A DNA stretch of 64,000 bases from Fontibacillus phaseoli. GTDB taxonomy: Bacteria; Bacillota; Bacilli; Paenibacillales; Paenibacillaceae. The notes beneath the pieces are model-generated. The model was not told the origin of the DNA. It ran no database searches and saw nothing but the letters and a program-made list of their open reading frames with translations. Positions 23,485 to 32,933 of the stretch are shown piece by piece (positions within the stretch are counted from its first letter, which is position 1; each line of letters opens with the position of its first letter). Both the position numbers and the translations under genes were made by a program. The stretch lies in assembly GCF_003337355.1 (NCBI RefSeq), contig NZ_QPJW01000001.1:1421860-1485859 (forward strand), in the 5' to 3' direction.

Positions 23485-24432
23485 ATGGAAGAAATTATTC
23501 GAACCATTAACCTGACAAAGCAATACGGAAATAAAGTCATTGTAGATCACGTTTCGATTTCCGTTAAAAAAGGAGAAATTTATGGTTTCCTGGGGTTGAA
23601 TGGCGCAGGGAAAACGACAACCATTCGAGCTCTTCTCGGAATGAGTAAGCCTTCTTCCGGAGAAGTGTATTTGTTTGGTCAGCGCTGGGCGAATGGGAAT
23701 CCCGATTTGTCGAGACGAGTAGGTTATATGGTGGAAGTTCCTTATGCCTACCCTAACTTTACGGTTAGGGAAAACTTGAGTTTGATGGCCAGGTTGCGAG
23801 GATTACCGGTTCCGAGGGCAGTTGACGAAATGATGGAGCAATTGAATTTGACCCAATATGCGGATAGTAAGGCAAGAGATTTGTCACTTGGTAACGCGCA
23901 GAAACTTGGATTGGCCAAAGCGTTAATTCATAAGCCGGATGTTCTGATTCTTGATGAGCCAACTAATGCACTTGATCCAGCCGGAATTGTCGAGATAAGG
24001 GAAATGCTGAAAGCTCTAGCTTCTCAACATGGGGTTACCGTGTTTATATCGAGCCATATCCTTGAGGAAATGTCCAAATTGGCTTCTCGAATCGGCATTA
24101 TTCACAAAGGTGTATTGCTTGAAGAACTGACAACAAAAGACTTTGAAACCATCCGCCGAAAGCAGTTGATGATCGGAACGAAGGATGCTCGGAAGGCTCA
24201 AGCTATTCTTTCAGACTCCGGGTATGCGGTGCATTCGACTTCGAATAACTGCTTTGCACTACCGGATGATCATGCCGTGAAGCATCCCGAACATATTGCG
24301 AGATTGCTTGCTCATCATGAAGTGCCGCTCACCATGCTTAAAATTGAAGAAGAGAATTTGGAACATTATTTTCTCAAAGTAATCGGAGTTGAGGAGGGAA
24401 AACTGAATGAGACCATTGTTGACAGCCTGTAG
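23485..24432 (+). CDS. ABC transporter ATP-binding protein (BcrA/NatA-like)
   Basis: 315 residues. Walker A GLNGAGKTT (about 37-45), signature region LSLGNAQKLGLAKAL (a non-standard LSLGN instead of LSGGQ), Walker B VLILDEPTNALDP, and the switch histidine in FISSHILEEM. The C-terminal 90 residues are the extra domain of BcrA-type exporters of bacitracin or lantibiotics. It is coupled to the permease gene (26-bp overlap), so the pair forms an exporter with a two-domain ATPase dimer. Substrate not known. Confidence 0.9.
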   Translation: MEEIIRTINLTKQYGNKVIVDHVSISVKKGEIYGFLGLNGAGKTTTIRALLGMSKPSSGEVYLFGQRWANGNPDLSRRVGYMVEVPYAYPNFTVRENLSLMARLRGLPVPRAVDEMMEQLNLTQYADSKARDLSLGNAQKLGLAKALIHKPDVLILDEPTNALDPAGIVEIREMLKALASQHGVTVFISSHILEEMSKLASRIGIIHKGVLLEELTTKDFETIRRKQLMIGTKDARKAQAILSDSGYAVHSTSNNCFALPDDHAVKHPEHIARLLAHHEVPLTMLKIEEENLEHYFLKVIGVEEGKLNETIVDSL

Positions 24433-25117
24433 CGTTGAAGTTTACAAATTGCGTCGATCCTTTGTTTTATGGGGCACGCTTCTATTTATATTGTTTGTCA
24501 TCACGTTGTTCTTGGGACAGCCCGATTGGCCTTCTTTTTTTGAACGGACCGCGTTTTTGTATGCATCCGTGTTTGGGCTGCTGGGGTTTGGATTGGTGAC
24601 AAGCTGGACATTTGGCCGTGAGTATTCTGATCGGACGCTCAAGGATTTGCTCGTTCTGCCTATATCGCGCGGTAAAATAGCGATTGCCAAATATGTCGCA
24701 ATTATTTTCTGGTGTTTTGTAATGATGTTGATCAGCTTTGCTTATGCCCTAGTGATTGGTTTTGCTATTGGACTTCCTGGCTTTTCGTTTGCGATTGTAC
24801 AACATTATTTGTTCCTAATACTTATCATTGGCGCTCTCCACCTATTATTAAGTGCCCCTCTTGCCCTATTGGCCTGTATATCGCGCGGTTACCTGGTGCC
24901 GATCGGCTTTGCTTTTACAACTTTGATGCTGGCATTGGTATTCGGGCCTACTGCCATTGGCACGTATCTGCCCTGGTCTGTACCTGCTTTGCATTTGAAG
25001 GAAAACGGCGTCGCATCCTTTCCCTTGGCAGGTATCAGTTATTTTCTGGTGTTTTTAATAGGACTGGCCGGCTTCATTGGGACGGTCAAATGGTTGCAAA
25101 ACAGGGAGCAACGATAA
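24407..25117 (+). CDS. ABC-2 type permease (BcrB/LanE-like)
   Basis: 236 residues with six membrane segments; begins MRPLLTACSVEVYKLRRSFVLWGTLLF, the usual N-terminal amphipathic helix followed by TM1, and contains the TFGREYSDRTLKDLLVLPISRGKI loop between TM2 and TM3 that marks ABC-2 permeases. GGAGGG lies upstream of the ATG, inside the end of the ATPase gene, and the two genes are coupled. Confidence 0.9.
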   Translation: MRPLLTACSVEVYKLRRSFVLWGTLLFILFVITLFLGQPDWPSFFERTAFLYASVFGLLGFGLVTSWTFGREYSDRTLKDLLVLPISRGKIAIAKYVAIIFWCFVMMLISFAYALVIGFAIGLPGFSFAIVQHYLFLILIIGALHLLLSAPLALLACISRGYLVPIGFAFTTLMLALVFGPTAIGTYLPWSVPALHLKENGVASFPLAGISYFLVFLIGLAGFIGTVKWLQNREQR

Positions 25118-25308
25118 TTTACTAGGAAATACTTCTGCATAGAAATACATTTGGAAGAAGATGATGCACGCTCAATGTGGCTTCTAACTCTTTGAATCGC
25201 TTCATAATTTTCCACTGGACTAAATTTCTCATATTGATGCTTGATTCCACTGCTCAACAATTCAATATAATAATCGATAAAATCAGTGTGGCGCATCCGT
25301 TCAAACCG
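25118..25308 (-). other. Unrecognised ORF remnant after the BcrAB-like pair
   Basis: Reading the minus strand from a stop near 25318, the frame gives RMRHTDFIDYYIELLSS and SPVENYEAIQRVRSHIERA, a protein-like sequence, then drifts into the 3' end of the permease gene without a stop of its own. It has no clear start or ribosome site. It is probably the fragment of a gene that was cut. The rest of the 25118-25500 gap holds a hairpin at 25402-25465 and nothing else that I can identify. Confidence 0.3.
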
Positions 25309-25401
25309 AAACGTATACGGCTAGACTCAAACTCCAGTAATACTAAGTGGAGATAAGTTTACACTTTTTCAGCTTAAAGGAATAAATAACGACACAAAAA
25401 A

Positions 25402-25465
25402 GAAGAAGACCTTAGATGGGTTTATTCCCGTACAAGGGATCCCCGCCCATCTTAAGATCTTCTTT
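25402..25465 (-). terminator. Hairpin after the PepSY gene, probable terminator
   Basis: AAGAAGAcc TTAGATGGG pairs with CCCATCTTAAGATCTTCTT with a small bulge; loop about 25 bases. It lies 36 bp beyond the stop of the PepSY gene at 25501-26118 and is followed by T-rich sequence (CTTTTTTGTG) on the minus strand. Confidence 0.6.
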
Positions 25466-25500
25466 CATTACGAAAAAATTGCCTTGCTTAGTTAATAGGA

Positions 25501-26118
25501 TTAATCCCTATCATCAAAATCCTGGTCCACCGAATACACTTTGCCTGTAGTAGCATCAATCTCGACATCGGCTTCGCCTTGCGCGGTCTTCAGCTCCACT
25601 TCATACTTGTAACGACCGTCATCGTAATCAAGTTCGACCTTTACGACCTTCCCCCCTGTAACTTGCTTAACCGCTATGGCGGAAGCTTGATCGGATGTAA
25701 TTTTTACCTTGTCAGGCACCGTTGTGTTCGATTCCTTGAAGAAATCATCATCGTCATCGTCTTTTTCCTTATCCTTGACTCCCAAAATTTCCCCCGTCAC
25801 GGCGTCCACAAGTACATCCACATCTCCATTTGTCTGATCAATCTCAACTTCGTAATATACCTTGCCGGCTTTGCGCTCGAGTTCCACATCCTTGACGCGC
25901 CCTGCTTCTGTTTTTAATGCCGCGGCTTTTGCCTGTTCAATCGTAATATAGGATTTTCCCGCCGGCTGAACCGCAGTTTTGGAAGAAGCAGCCGAGCCCG
26001 TCCCGTTTTGGATAGCGCCGGTACTTTCGCCCGTGACATTGCCGCTCGCCGCTACCGTAGTAGCCCCTATCAGCAGCATGATGGATGCTGCACCTACCCA
26101 CAAATTTCGTTTCCTCAT
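25501..26118 (-). CDS. Secreted PepSY-domain protein
   Basis: 205 residues from ATG 26118 (AAGGAGG upstream). A signal or anchor segment (MRKRNLWVGAASIMLLIGATTVAAS) is followed by two PepSY domains, about 57-115 (ITIEQAKAAALKTEAGRVKDVELERKAG...DVLVDAVTGEILGVK) and about 137-200 (KITSDQASAIAVKQVTGGKVVKVELDY...DVEIDATTGKVYSVD). The linker has a run of six Asp. PepSY proteins are thought to inhibit or modulate proteases or bind ligands outside the cell. It is the last gene of a regulator-kinase-PepSY-PepSY unit, as in the Bacillus ykoGHI/J set. Confidence 0.9.
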   Translation of the reverse strand: MRKRNLWVGAASIMLLIGATTVAASGNVTGESTGAIQNGTGSAASSKTAVQPAGKSYITIEQAKAAALKTEAGRVKDVELERKAGKVYYEVEIDQTNGDVDVLVDAVTGEILGVKDKEKDDDDDDFFKESNTTVPDKVKITSDQASAIAVKQVTGGKVVKVELDYDDGRYKYEVELKTAQGEADVEIDATTGKVYSVDQDFDDRD

Positions 26119-26242
26119 CACAAAATGCCTCCTTCGAAAGTCTGTCTTGCGTTGTCCGCACATTTAGATTACCTCGCCCGAATGAGAAGTCGGAAAGAGA
26201 AACATTAGAATTTGCTGAGAACATGATAGATAAGCTTATTCT

Positions 26243-26983
26243 TCAATCTTTATCGGGTTCATCCTCATCCCAGGTCACCGTCCGGATCACGCCCGAAATT
26301 GCGTTAATCTCCACCGTTGCTTCCCGGCCGTCGACAAGATCGATTTCCACTAAATAATATGGCGTGCCGCTGTCCACGCCGCGGAGTTCCACATCGTCCA
26401 CTTCCCCGGGAATTTCGGCTAAGGCAAGCTTGGAGGCTTCGCTTTCCGTTAGCAGCTTATCCTGCGGCCCTTTTCCTTGTTGTGAGGATGAAACAATTCG
26501 GGAACTCAGTATTTCTGCCGTATAAGGGTCAAGGGTCATTTCCAGGGGACCGTCGTTCTGCTGACGAACAACCGCATGGTATACTTGCTTCCCAGCCTGA
26601 TCGATAAGCTCCAACTTAACAATTTCCCCCCCTTTAGTGCTAGATTGCAAACCCGCCTTCACCTGCTCACGGCTTAGCAGCGATTTTGGTTCCGTATCCC
26701 CCTTATTTTCTACTTGCGTAATTGAAATGACTTTTCCTGAATCCGCGTCGACATCCACCTGATACAATCCCGATTCAGAGCGAAGCCGCAGCTTATATTG
26801 ACCGTCTTCAGAAACGGATTGTTCAATTTTACCGGGATATTGATCAAGGACCGTTTGCTCGGCATCCTGTGCGGTAATCGCCGGTTCCCCGCTCTCCCAA
26901 GGCCGCCATATCATCAACATGGCAAACGCTGCAATCACCAGAATCCCTGCAAACCAGAATCTAAGTCTCATCTGTGAAAACAT
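26243..26983 (-). CDS. Membrane-anchored PepSY-domain protein
   Basis: 246 residues. One N-terminal membrane segment (RFWFAGILVIAAFAMLMIW) is followed by three PepSY-like units: about 36-88 (ITAQDAEQTVLDQYPGKIEQ...VDVDADSGKVISITQ), about 100-160 (LLSREQVKAGLQSSTKGGEIVKLEL...MTLDPYTAEILSSR), and about 175-240 (LTESEASKLALAEIPGEVDDVELRG...VEINAISGVIRTV). It lies between the histidine kinase and the other PepSY gene. ATG 26983 is favoured by AAAGG eight bases upstream. Probably an extracytoplasmic partner of the kinase. Confidence 0.88.
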   Translation of the reverse strand: MFSQMRLRFWFAGILVIAAFAMLMIWRPWESGEPAITAQDAEQTVLDQYPGKIEQSVSEDGQYKLRLRSESGLYQVDVDADSGKVISITQVENKGDTEPKSLLSREQVKAGLQSSTKGGEIVKLELIDQAGKQVYHAVVRQQNDGPLEMTLDPYTAEILSSRIVSSSQQGKGPQDKLLTESEASKLALAEIPGEVDDVELRGVDSGTPYYLVEIDLVDGREATVEINAISGVIRTVTWDEDEPDKD

Positions 26984-27049
26984 TGCCATCACCTTTCATC
27001 ATTCCCGTCCACCCCAGTATATCCGGTAAAAATGAGAATTTCATGAGAA

Positions 27050-28417
27050 TCATTCACCATTTTGCTTTTTCCGAAAAATAAGGGAGGCGGTCGTCCCCTG
27101 ATCCACGATGCTGTCAAGCTGAATTCTTACGTCGATAGCCTCTGCGATATCTTTTGCCAGTGCAAGCCCCAATCCATAGCCGCCCTCGCCGGACCCTCTT
27201 GTTCTTGCAGGATCCAGCCGATAGAAGCGGTCGAATACCTTGTCCAGCTCATCCTTAGGTATGCCGATCCCCTGGTCCTCAACCGTAATCCAATGCGCTT
27301 GCTCGTCTCCGCCTACGCGCACGGTAATCACTGCTTCACTGTATTTTCGCGCATTGTCGAGCAAGATGAACAAAAGCTGTTTCAGCTTGCTTGCATCCGT
27401 AGTTTGCCAAAAGGAGCCTTCCGCGAAGAAGGTTATCTCACGGTGATAGGCATTGCGAAAAGAACGAACCGATTCCTCGGCCACCCGGGCCAGATCAAAT
27501 GATTCCAGCTTGATGCTCCAACCTTCCGGCCGCCGGGCCAACATGAGGAGTTGTTCCGTCATCTCGCGCATGCGGACGGTTTCCGATAGAATGGCTTCAA
27601 CCGCCTCGTCAAAGAGATCCGGACGTTCCTTTCCGCGCCGCTCCAGCAAACTTGCATAGCTCTCGATCACCGTTAGCGGCGTCTTCAGTTCATGGGATGC
27701 GTCCGAAACGAACCGCTCTTGACGTTCAAAATTAGACTCCAGCTTGCCGATCATCTCGTTAAAAGTCTCTTCCATTTCCCTCAGTTCGTCTTTGGAAGCT
27801 CCGCTTTGGCTAAGCCGCTTGAACCGTCCGCTCGACATAATTTCCTTCATCGTGCCGATCATTGAAGTGATCGGCTTCATCATTCGCTCCGCTAAAATCC
27901 GGCTCGACAAGACCGCGGGAATCAAGGCGATAAAGGTTACCACGACAAGCACCGTTCGAAGCGCGTAGAGACTGTTTTCCGTATTATTTATACTTTCCAT
28001 GACCTGGACGTTGACGACTTTCCCGTCGGTCCAAATCACCGGCACCGAGACCCAGACATAACTTGTCTGTCCGACTTCAATGCGTTTGGTCTGCCGCTCT
28101 TCCTCGAAGGCATACTCAAGCTTGCTGAGCTGCTGCTCCGTAGAGGTCGTTACCGGCGGCGTGCTGGTACCGTCTTCCTTTACGACCCGCAACATCCCAT
28201 CCAGCGGAGCGTACGCCCTTAAGAGATCGTCCGGCGGAATTAAGCCCGCCGATTGCCGCACGCCCTTAACGATCGATTCCGCTCCCGCTTCGACCCGCTT
28301 GATCTCGTTGCCGACGGACATTCGCGCGAACAAAATATAAACCGATAAATTCACCGTGATCAGCAGCACGGCGAATAAAACGGAAGTATAAAAATGTATT
28401 TTGCTTCTCAGCTTCAT
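27050..28417 (-). CDS. HAMP-domain sensor histidine kinase, YkoH-like
   Basis: 455 residues. TM1 (about 10-32), an extracytoplasmic domain to about 152, TM2 (about 154-174), HAMP (about 175-230), HisKA with the phospho-acceptor His242 in SDASHELKTPLTV, and HATPase with LLFILLDNARKYS (N box), VEDQGIGIPKDELDKVFDRFYR (G1/F boxes) and GYGLGLALAKDI. It overlaps its response regulator by 4 bp, so they are coupled. With two PepSY genes downstream the order matches ykoGHIJ of B. subtilis. The signal is unknown. Confidence 0.92.
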   Translation of the reverse strand: MKLRSKIHFYTSVLFAVLLITVNLSVYILFARMSVGNEIKRVEAGAESIVKGVRQSAGLIPPDDLLRAYAPLDGMLRVVKEDGTSTPPVTTSTEQQLSKLEYAFEEERQTKRIEVGQTSYVWVSVPVIWTDGKVVNVQVMESINNTENSLYALRTVLVVVTFIALIPAVLSSRILAERMMKPITSMIGTMKEIMSSGRFKRLSQSGASKDELREMEETFNEMIGKLESNFERQERFVSDASHELKTPLTVIESYASLLERRGKERPDLFDEAVEAILSETVRMREMTEQLLMLARRPEGWSIKLESFDLARVAEESVRSFRNAYHREITFFAEGSFWQTTDASKLKQLLFILLDNARKYSEAVITVRVGGDEQAHWITVEDQGIGIPKDELDKVFDRFYRLDPARTRGSGEGGYGLGLALAKDIAEAIDVRIQLDSIVDQGTTASLIFRKKQNGE

Positions 28418-29124
28418 GACTGCTCCTTCAGAACATATCCTACCCCGCGTACGGTATGAATCAGTTCCCGAGCTCTGTCATGATTAATCTTTTTACGGAC
28501 ATACCGGATATATACATCCACAATATTGGTATCCCCGTAATAATCGTAACCCCATACCCCCTGTAAGATCTGCTCCCTGCTTAATACCTGGCGTTGATGC
28601 TTAAGCAGAAACACCAGTAGATCGTATTCACGCGGGGTCAGTTCCACCGGATCGCCGTCGCGAAGAACTTCCCGCGTTTGCTCGTTCAGCCTCAGTCCGG
28701 CGAAGCTTATCCAATCCCCTTCCGGCAAAGCTTCCGCTGACGGAGTATTTGCGACTGTATTATGCAAACGTAAGGCGGCCCGGATCCTGGCCAACAGCTC
28801 CTCGATCCGGAACGGCTTTGTCACATAATCGTTGGCCCCGAGATCAAGGCCGGATACTTTATCTTCGACCGAGCTTTTAGCCGTAAGTAAAATGACGGGG
28901 ATACGCTCGTCCAACTGGCGTATGCGGCGGAGCACTTCAATTCCGCTCATCTCCGGGAGCATAATATCAAGCATAATCAGATCCCAATGGCCGCTGCGAT
29001 ACGCATCGATACCATCCGTCCCGTTCTTGGCTTTACCAACGCCATAACCTTCCGCTTCCAATTCTATTTCAAGCAGCCGTGCGATTTTTTCTTCATCTTC
29101 AATGATCAATATCGCTTCTTTCAT
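28414..29124 (-). CDS. OmpR-family response regulator, YkoG-like
   Basis: 236 residues. Receiver domain with the acidic pair (IIEDEEK), phospho-acceptor Asp53 (LIMLDIMLPEM), Thr in VILLTAKSS and Lys in YVTKPF. C-terminal winged helix (about 135-234): ELTPREYDLLVFLLKHQRQVLSREQILQGVWGYDYYGDTNIVDVYIRYVRKKI. It pairs with the coupled kinase. Likely targets are the local PepSY genes. Confidence 0.94.
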   Translation of the reverse strand: MKEAILIIEDEEKIARLLEIELEAEGYGVGKAKNGTDGIDAYRSGHWDLIMLDIMLPEMSGIEVLRRIRQLDERIPVILLTAKSSVEDKVSGLDLGANDYVTKPFRIEELLARIRAALRLHNTVANTPSAEALPEGDWISFAGLRLNEQTREVLRDGDPVELTPREYDLLVFLLKHQRQVLSREQILQGVWGYDYYGDTNIVDVYIRYVRKKINHDRARELIHTVRGVGYVLKEQS

Positions 29125-29224
29125 TCGTTACCCTCCGCTGTTAAGTGCTACCTCATTTTAATATTATACTAAACCGGCTACTCTAAGCAGCGGTTTCTTG
29201 AAACGGCGAGATTTTCCGGCCACA

Positions 29225-29256
29225 AACAAAAAAACGCCCCTTCTCGAGGCGTTTCT
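29225..29256 (-). terminator. Rho-independent terminator after the UbiD gene
   Basis: On the minus strand AAACGCC, loop, GGCGTTTTTTTG; a compact hairpin with a T run, about 40 bp after the stop. Confidence 0.88.
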
Positions 29257-29295
29257 CCTTAAATGATCTGTGATTTCTATTAAACAAATGCATAT

Positions 29296-31128
29296 TCATA
29301 GCTTGATCCCGCTCAAGCTGCCCCCCTGGGCAAACAAACGGTCGATCTTCCGCTCCACGGAGTGATCCGGAATTAGCGGCGGAGCTTGGTGCGGCTTGGA
29401 TCTAGCGTCGATGATGACGTTATCGCAGCCCCAGTGCTTGTCCTTATAATAACTGTTTACCCCATGCATATCATGGGATGGATTGCTGCGGGTAAAAGTA
29501 ACCCACAGGAAATTCCGCAAAGTCTCGCTCAAGAAGGAACTGTCGTCACATACGATGATCATCGGACAAGAATCCAGCGATCCCTTTTCCTGCACGGCCA
29601 GGCTGAAGGCTTCCATTTCCTGCTGCGCTTGTTGATAGTTCTCGAATTGCGGTCCTTGCAACGCCACGATGCCAGGCATAATCAGCCGGGGATTTTCAAA
29701 TCCGCGGATTCCCTGCAGAACTTCCGGAACGTCCCGGCACAATTCTCTTTTCTTATCCCCATAGGCCGCAAACACGACCTTGCTGCCGCTGTTCAATCCG
29801 GTGCCGGAATAGTCGAGCGTGTCGATGGTCGTTTGGGTCTGAAAATGAATATCCCGATGCAAGTCCATTCGCTCCAGAATGTAAGTTAAAAAATCGTCCT
29901 CGCGATGGGTGTCCAGCGGGATGCTCTCCTCGGCCGTAATGAACAAATACTTCGCCAGACTTAGTTGTCCGGTTCCAAGAATCCGGTTCGCGATCGTGAG
30001 CAGCTCCGCCGGGCGTTTGACCTGCTGATACGGCGTATAGCGTTCGCTTCCGATCGCGAACAGCAGCGGATGCACGCCGGCGGCATCGACCGCGTGCACC
30101 TCTTTGACGCCGGGAATTTCCTGCCGGACGGCATCGCCCGTCAGCTCATGGATGAGCTCGCCGAAGGCGGTATCCTCTTGTGGAGGCCGGCCGACTACGG
30201 TAAACGGCCAGATCGCGTTCGGTCTGGCGTACACTTTATGTACCCGCATTACCGGAAACTGATGGGCCAGGCTGTAATATCCCAAATGGTCACCGAAGGG
30301 ACCTTCCGGCTTGGTCTCGCCGGGATGGATTTCGCCGGTAATGACAAAATCAGCTTCATTGCTGACGCAGAACCCGTCGAGATAACTGTAGCGAAAACGG
30401 CGTCCGCTCAACATCCCGGCGACCGTCAGTTCGCTGAGGCCTTCCGGCAGCGGCATCACCGCGGATAACGTATGCGCTGGCGGTCCACCGACAAAACAGC
30501 TTACCTTCAGCGGAACTCCTTTTTTATTCGCCTTATGCTGATGAATGCCGATGCCGCGGTGGATCTGATAGTGGACTCCGATTTCACGATCCTGCTCATA
30601 GGAGTTCCCGCTGAGTTGGATCCGGTACATGCCCAAATTGGAGTTCATGATCCCCGGCTTGTCCGGATCTTCCGTATAAACCTGGGGAAGCGTGATAAAA
30701 GCTCCACCGTCCATCGGCCAGTGATGAATTAACGGAAGGTCGGAGATACTGATTTCTTGCGCCGCGACCGGACGGCTCCCGAGTTGCTTCATCGGCAGCG
30801 CCTTTAAGGCCGCCCAACCGGTACCCACGCTCTTCAATGGATTTTTAAGCGCAGACAGAGGATTGTTGCGCAAAGCGATAATATTTTGCGTGTTGTTCCA
30901 GGTTTTACGGAAAATGAATTTGCTCCGCTCCACCGTGCCGAACAAATTCGAGACCGCGCGAAACTTGGAGCCTTTGACGCGTTCGAATAACAAAGCGGGC
31001 CCCCCAGCCTCATAAACTCTGAGATGGATCGCCGCCATTTCAAGATAAGGGTCTACCTCTTCATGAATCCGGATCAGATGTCCGTGTTTTTCGAGATCGA
31101 GGATGCATTCTTCCATATTGCGATACAT
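29296..31128 (-). CDS. UbiD-family decarboxylase
   Basis: 610 residues, the length of the UbiD/MqnP-like group. MYRNMEECILDLEKHGHLIRIHEEVDPYLEMAAIHLRVYEAGGPALLFERVKG is the N-terminal domain; HYQIHRGIGIHQHKANKKG, PEGPFGDHLGYYSLAHQFPVMRVH and WPFTVVGRPPQEDTAFGELIHELTG are the prFMN and Mn-binding blocks, including the E-x2-R-type catalytic acid region. UbiD enzymes decarboxylate aromatic or polyprenyl acids with prenylated FMN; in Paenibacillaceae such a protein could serve menaquinone synthesis. No prenyltransferase (UbiX) or methyltransferase is adjacent, so the substrate is open. Confidence 0.9.
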   Translation of the reverse strand: MYRNMEECILDLEKHGHLIRIHEEVDPYLEMAAIHLRVYEAGGPALLFERVKGSKFRAVSNLFGTVERSKFIFRKTWNNTQNIIALRNNPLSALKNPLKSVGTGWAALKALPMKQLGSRPVAAQEISISDLPLIHHWPMDGGAFITLPQVYTEDPDKPGIMNSNLGMYRIQLSGNSYEQDREIGVHYQIHRGIGIHQHKANKKGVPLKVSCFVGGPPAHTLSAVMPLPEGLSELTVAGMLSGRRFRYSYLDGFCVSNEADFVITGEIHPGETKPEGPFGDHLGYYSLAHQFPVMRVHKVYARPNAIWPFTVVGRPPQEDTAFGELIHELTGDAVRQEIPGVKEVHAVDAAGVHPLLFAIGSERYTPYQQVKRPAELLTIANRILGTGQLSLAKYLFITAEESIPLDTHREDDFLTYILERMDLHRDIHFQTQTTIDTLDYSGTGLNSGSKVVFAAYGDKKRELCRDVPEVLQGIRGFENPRLIMPGIVALQGPQFENYQQAQQEMEAFSLAVQEKGSLDSCPMIIVCDDSSFLSETLRNFLWVTFTRSNPSHDMHGVNSYYKDKHWGCDNVIIDARSKPHQAPPLIPDHSVERKIDRLFAQGGSLSGIKL

Positions 31129-31252
31129 TCGGGATTAACTCCATTCTATTGACATATGCTGATACCCTGATTTTATAAGCAAGTAATATTAGCATAATCT
31201 AGTTTCCCGAACGTATCAACCGCGGTTCAATTGAATTTTGCGGAAAATTTCC

Positions 31253-31663
31253 TTACTGCAAAGTCGCCGGATCCATATACATGACTTCCCACAAATGCCC
31301 GTCGAGATCCTGGAAACTCCAACTATACATAAATCCGTGATCCACCGGATCATTATATTTAGACCCACCGGCCGCCAAGGCCCGGTTTACGATTTCATCC
31401 ACCTGTTCTCTGCTGCTGGCGGCAAAGGCCAGAATAACTTCTGTATGACTGGTCGAATCCGCAATTTCCTTCTCGGTAAACGTTTTGAAGTAGGGTTCGG
31501 TTAACAGCATCGCAAAAATATGCTCGCTGATAACTAAGCAAGCCGCTTGCTCATTCGTAAACTGGGGATTGAATTCAAAGCCGATTTGCTTAAAAAAAAC
31601 CATGGTTTTGTCCAAATTTTTGACCGGTAAATTGACAAAAATCTGATTCAATTGAACTGCCAT
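31253..31663 (-). CDS. VOC (glyoxalase/bleomycin resistance) family protein
   Basis: 136 residues. NQIFVNLPVKNLDKTMVFFKQIGFEF starts the first beta-alpha-beta-beta-beta unit and GGSKYNDPVDHGFMYSWSFQDLDGHLWEVMYMDPATL ends the second. The final block DLDGHLWEV with a metal-type glutamate is that of the YaeR/PhnB-like subgroup. The reaction is not predictable. It is a single gene. Confidence 0.88.
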   Translation of the reverse strand: MAVQLNQIFVNLPVKNLDKTMVFFKQIGFEFNPQFTNEQAACLVISEHIFAMLLTEPYFKTFTEKEIADSTSHTEVILAFAASSREQVDEIVNRALAAGGSKYNDPVDHGFMYSWSFQDLDGHLWEVMYMDPATLQ

Positions 31664-31776
31664 TCGGATATCACCTCATCGAAATATTTTTGATTTTCAG
31701 GAACAAAGGTTCGTAGATATCCTACCACGAAATCCGAAATTTGGGAAATAAAAATTTCAGATATCTCTAACAGGAA

Positions 31777-31811
31777 TGCGGACCTTCCTTCATATTGAAG
31801 TGAGGTCCGCA
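31777..31811 (-). other. Strong hairpin without T run, downstream of the SDR remnant
   Basis: TGCGGACCT and AGGTCCGCA (perfect 9-bp arms) enclose a second stem CTTCA/TGAAG. There is no T tract on the minus strand (TTCCTG follows), so it is a structured 3' element rather than a classical terminator. Confidence 0.6.
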
Positions 31812-31833
31812 CGTATAGGCAGGTCATTTCCAT

Positions 31834-32058
31834 TTACTTTTTTTGATTTCCATCGCGTTGTTGGGCAATGGCTTCGATGAACCGGCTGCCGAAGTCGTAT
31901 GGGACTGTACCGGGAGTAGCCGCAATGACCCGGGGACCGCCCAGCTCTTCGTTTAAATCGGCAATCGCTACCGTGGCGCTCTCTTTGACGAACGCCATCG
32001 CCATGACTATCCCGATGCTGGAGGTACCTCCGGTAATAGAGATAAAAAAAAGCCGCAT
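31834..32058 (-). pseudogene. Remnant of a short-chain dehydrogenase, internal deletion
   Basis: The 74-codon frame joins an SDR N-terminus (ITGGTSSIGIVMAMAFVKESATVAIADLNEE, equivalent to the TGGxxGIG cofactor loop and the D-L segment) directly to an SDR C-terminal part (VIAATPGTVPYDFGSRFIEAIAQQ, cf. RVNAVAPGTV). The catalytic region with Y-x3-K is missing, some 130 residues. The first codon ATG lies in the yeeI terminator, so the original start is also lost. I infer a dead gene, though the frame is open. Confidence 0.6.
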
Positions 32059-32074
32059 TTTAGCGGCTTTTTTT
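32044..32074 (-). terminator. Bidirectional Rho-independent terminator after yeeI
   Basis: AAAAAAAGCCGC, ATTTTA, GCGGCTTTTTTT: symmetrical A and T runs on both strands. It is 28 bp beyond the yeeI stop. Confidence 0.92.
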
Positions 32075-32101
32075 CAACATGTAATACATAGTTGAAGTAA
32101 T

Positions 32102-32824
32102 TTATTCCTCTTCAAATTCTACGTTATGATACACCTGCTGAACATCTTCAAGATCCTCCAGCGCGTCTACCAGCTTTTCGAATTGCGGTATCGAGTCTTC
32201 CGGAAGAGAAATATAGTTTTGGGCGAGCATCGTTAATTCGGCTACGGTGAATTCCGTAATCCCGGCTTGTTTGAAAGCTTCCTGAACTTCATGGAACTGA
32301 TCCGGCTCAGCGTAAACGATGACCGTCTCGTCTTCTTCCACGATGTCGCGGACTTCCACGTCGGCTTCCATCATAAGCTCGAACACTTCGTCCAGGCTTT
32401 TATCGGCAACGCCGAATACAGCAGTCGCATCAAACATATAAGCAACGGATCCGCTGACGCCCATGTTTCCCCCGCTCTTGTTAAATGCGGAGCGTACGGC
32501 CGATGCGGTACGATTGACGTTGTTCGTTAGAGTATCCACGATAACCATCGAACCGTTAGGACCGAATCCCTCATATCTCAGTTCCTCGTAAGTTTCTTCC
32601 GCGCTGCCCTTAGCCTTGTCCAACGCGCGGTCGATGATCGCTTTGGGTACGTTATATGTTTTAGCACGTTCAAGCACGACTTTCAAAGCCCGGTTCGATT
32701 CGGGATCGGGCTCGCCTTTTTTGGCCGCCACATAAATCTCTACGCCGAACTTCGCATAGATCCGGCTAGTATTTGCATCTTTCGAAGCTTTCTTCTCTTT
32801 GATATTGTTCCATTTACGACCCAT
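32102..32824 (-). CDS. yeeI: YebC/PmpR-type protein, YebC2 (YeeI) group
   Basis: 240 residues. [60 protein letters not shown] is nearly the N-terminus of Bacillus YeeI and differs from the MAGHSKW start of the YebC1 paralogue. The TACO1-like domains continue with [22 protein letters not shown] and MFDATAVF, with an acidic C-terminus. Older annotation calls it a transcriptional regulator; recent work on YebC2 indicates a role in ribosomes stalled at proline stretches. Single gene with its own terminator. Confidence 0.93.
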   Translation of the reverse strand: MGRKWNNIKEKKASKDANTSRIYAKFGVEIYVAAKKGEPDPESNRALKVVLERAKTYNVPKAIIDRALDKAKGSAEETYEELRYEGFGPNGSMVIVDTLTNNVNRTASAVRSAFNKSGGNMGVSGSVAYMFDATAVFGVADKSLDEVFELMMEADVEVRDIVEEDETVIVYAEPDQFHEVQEAFKQAGITEFTVAELTMLAQNYISLPEDSIPQFEKLVDALEDLEDVQQVYHNVEFEEE

Positions 32825-32933
32825 GGTGTACCTGCTTTCTTTATAAAATTTACGTTTTCTATTATAACACCTAATTAGTGGATGAAAAAACTACGGATTT
32901 ATGTCGTTTCCATAGAAAAGCGACCAGGTTTCG

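Noticed and set aside
24407..24690. A minus-strand frame inside the ABC-2 permease gene
   Set aside because: Shadow frame; the permease has clear membrane segments and coupling to its ATPase gene.
25118..25308. A real gene of about 85 codons after the BcrAB-like pair
   Set aside because: No ribosome site, no own stop before the permease gene, no family match that I can name; listed only as a possible remnant.
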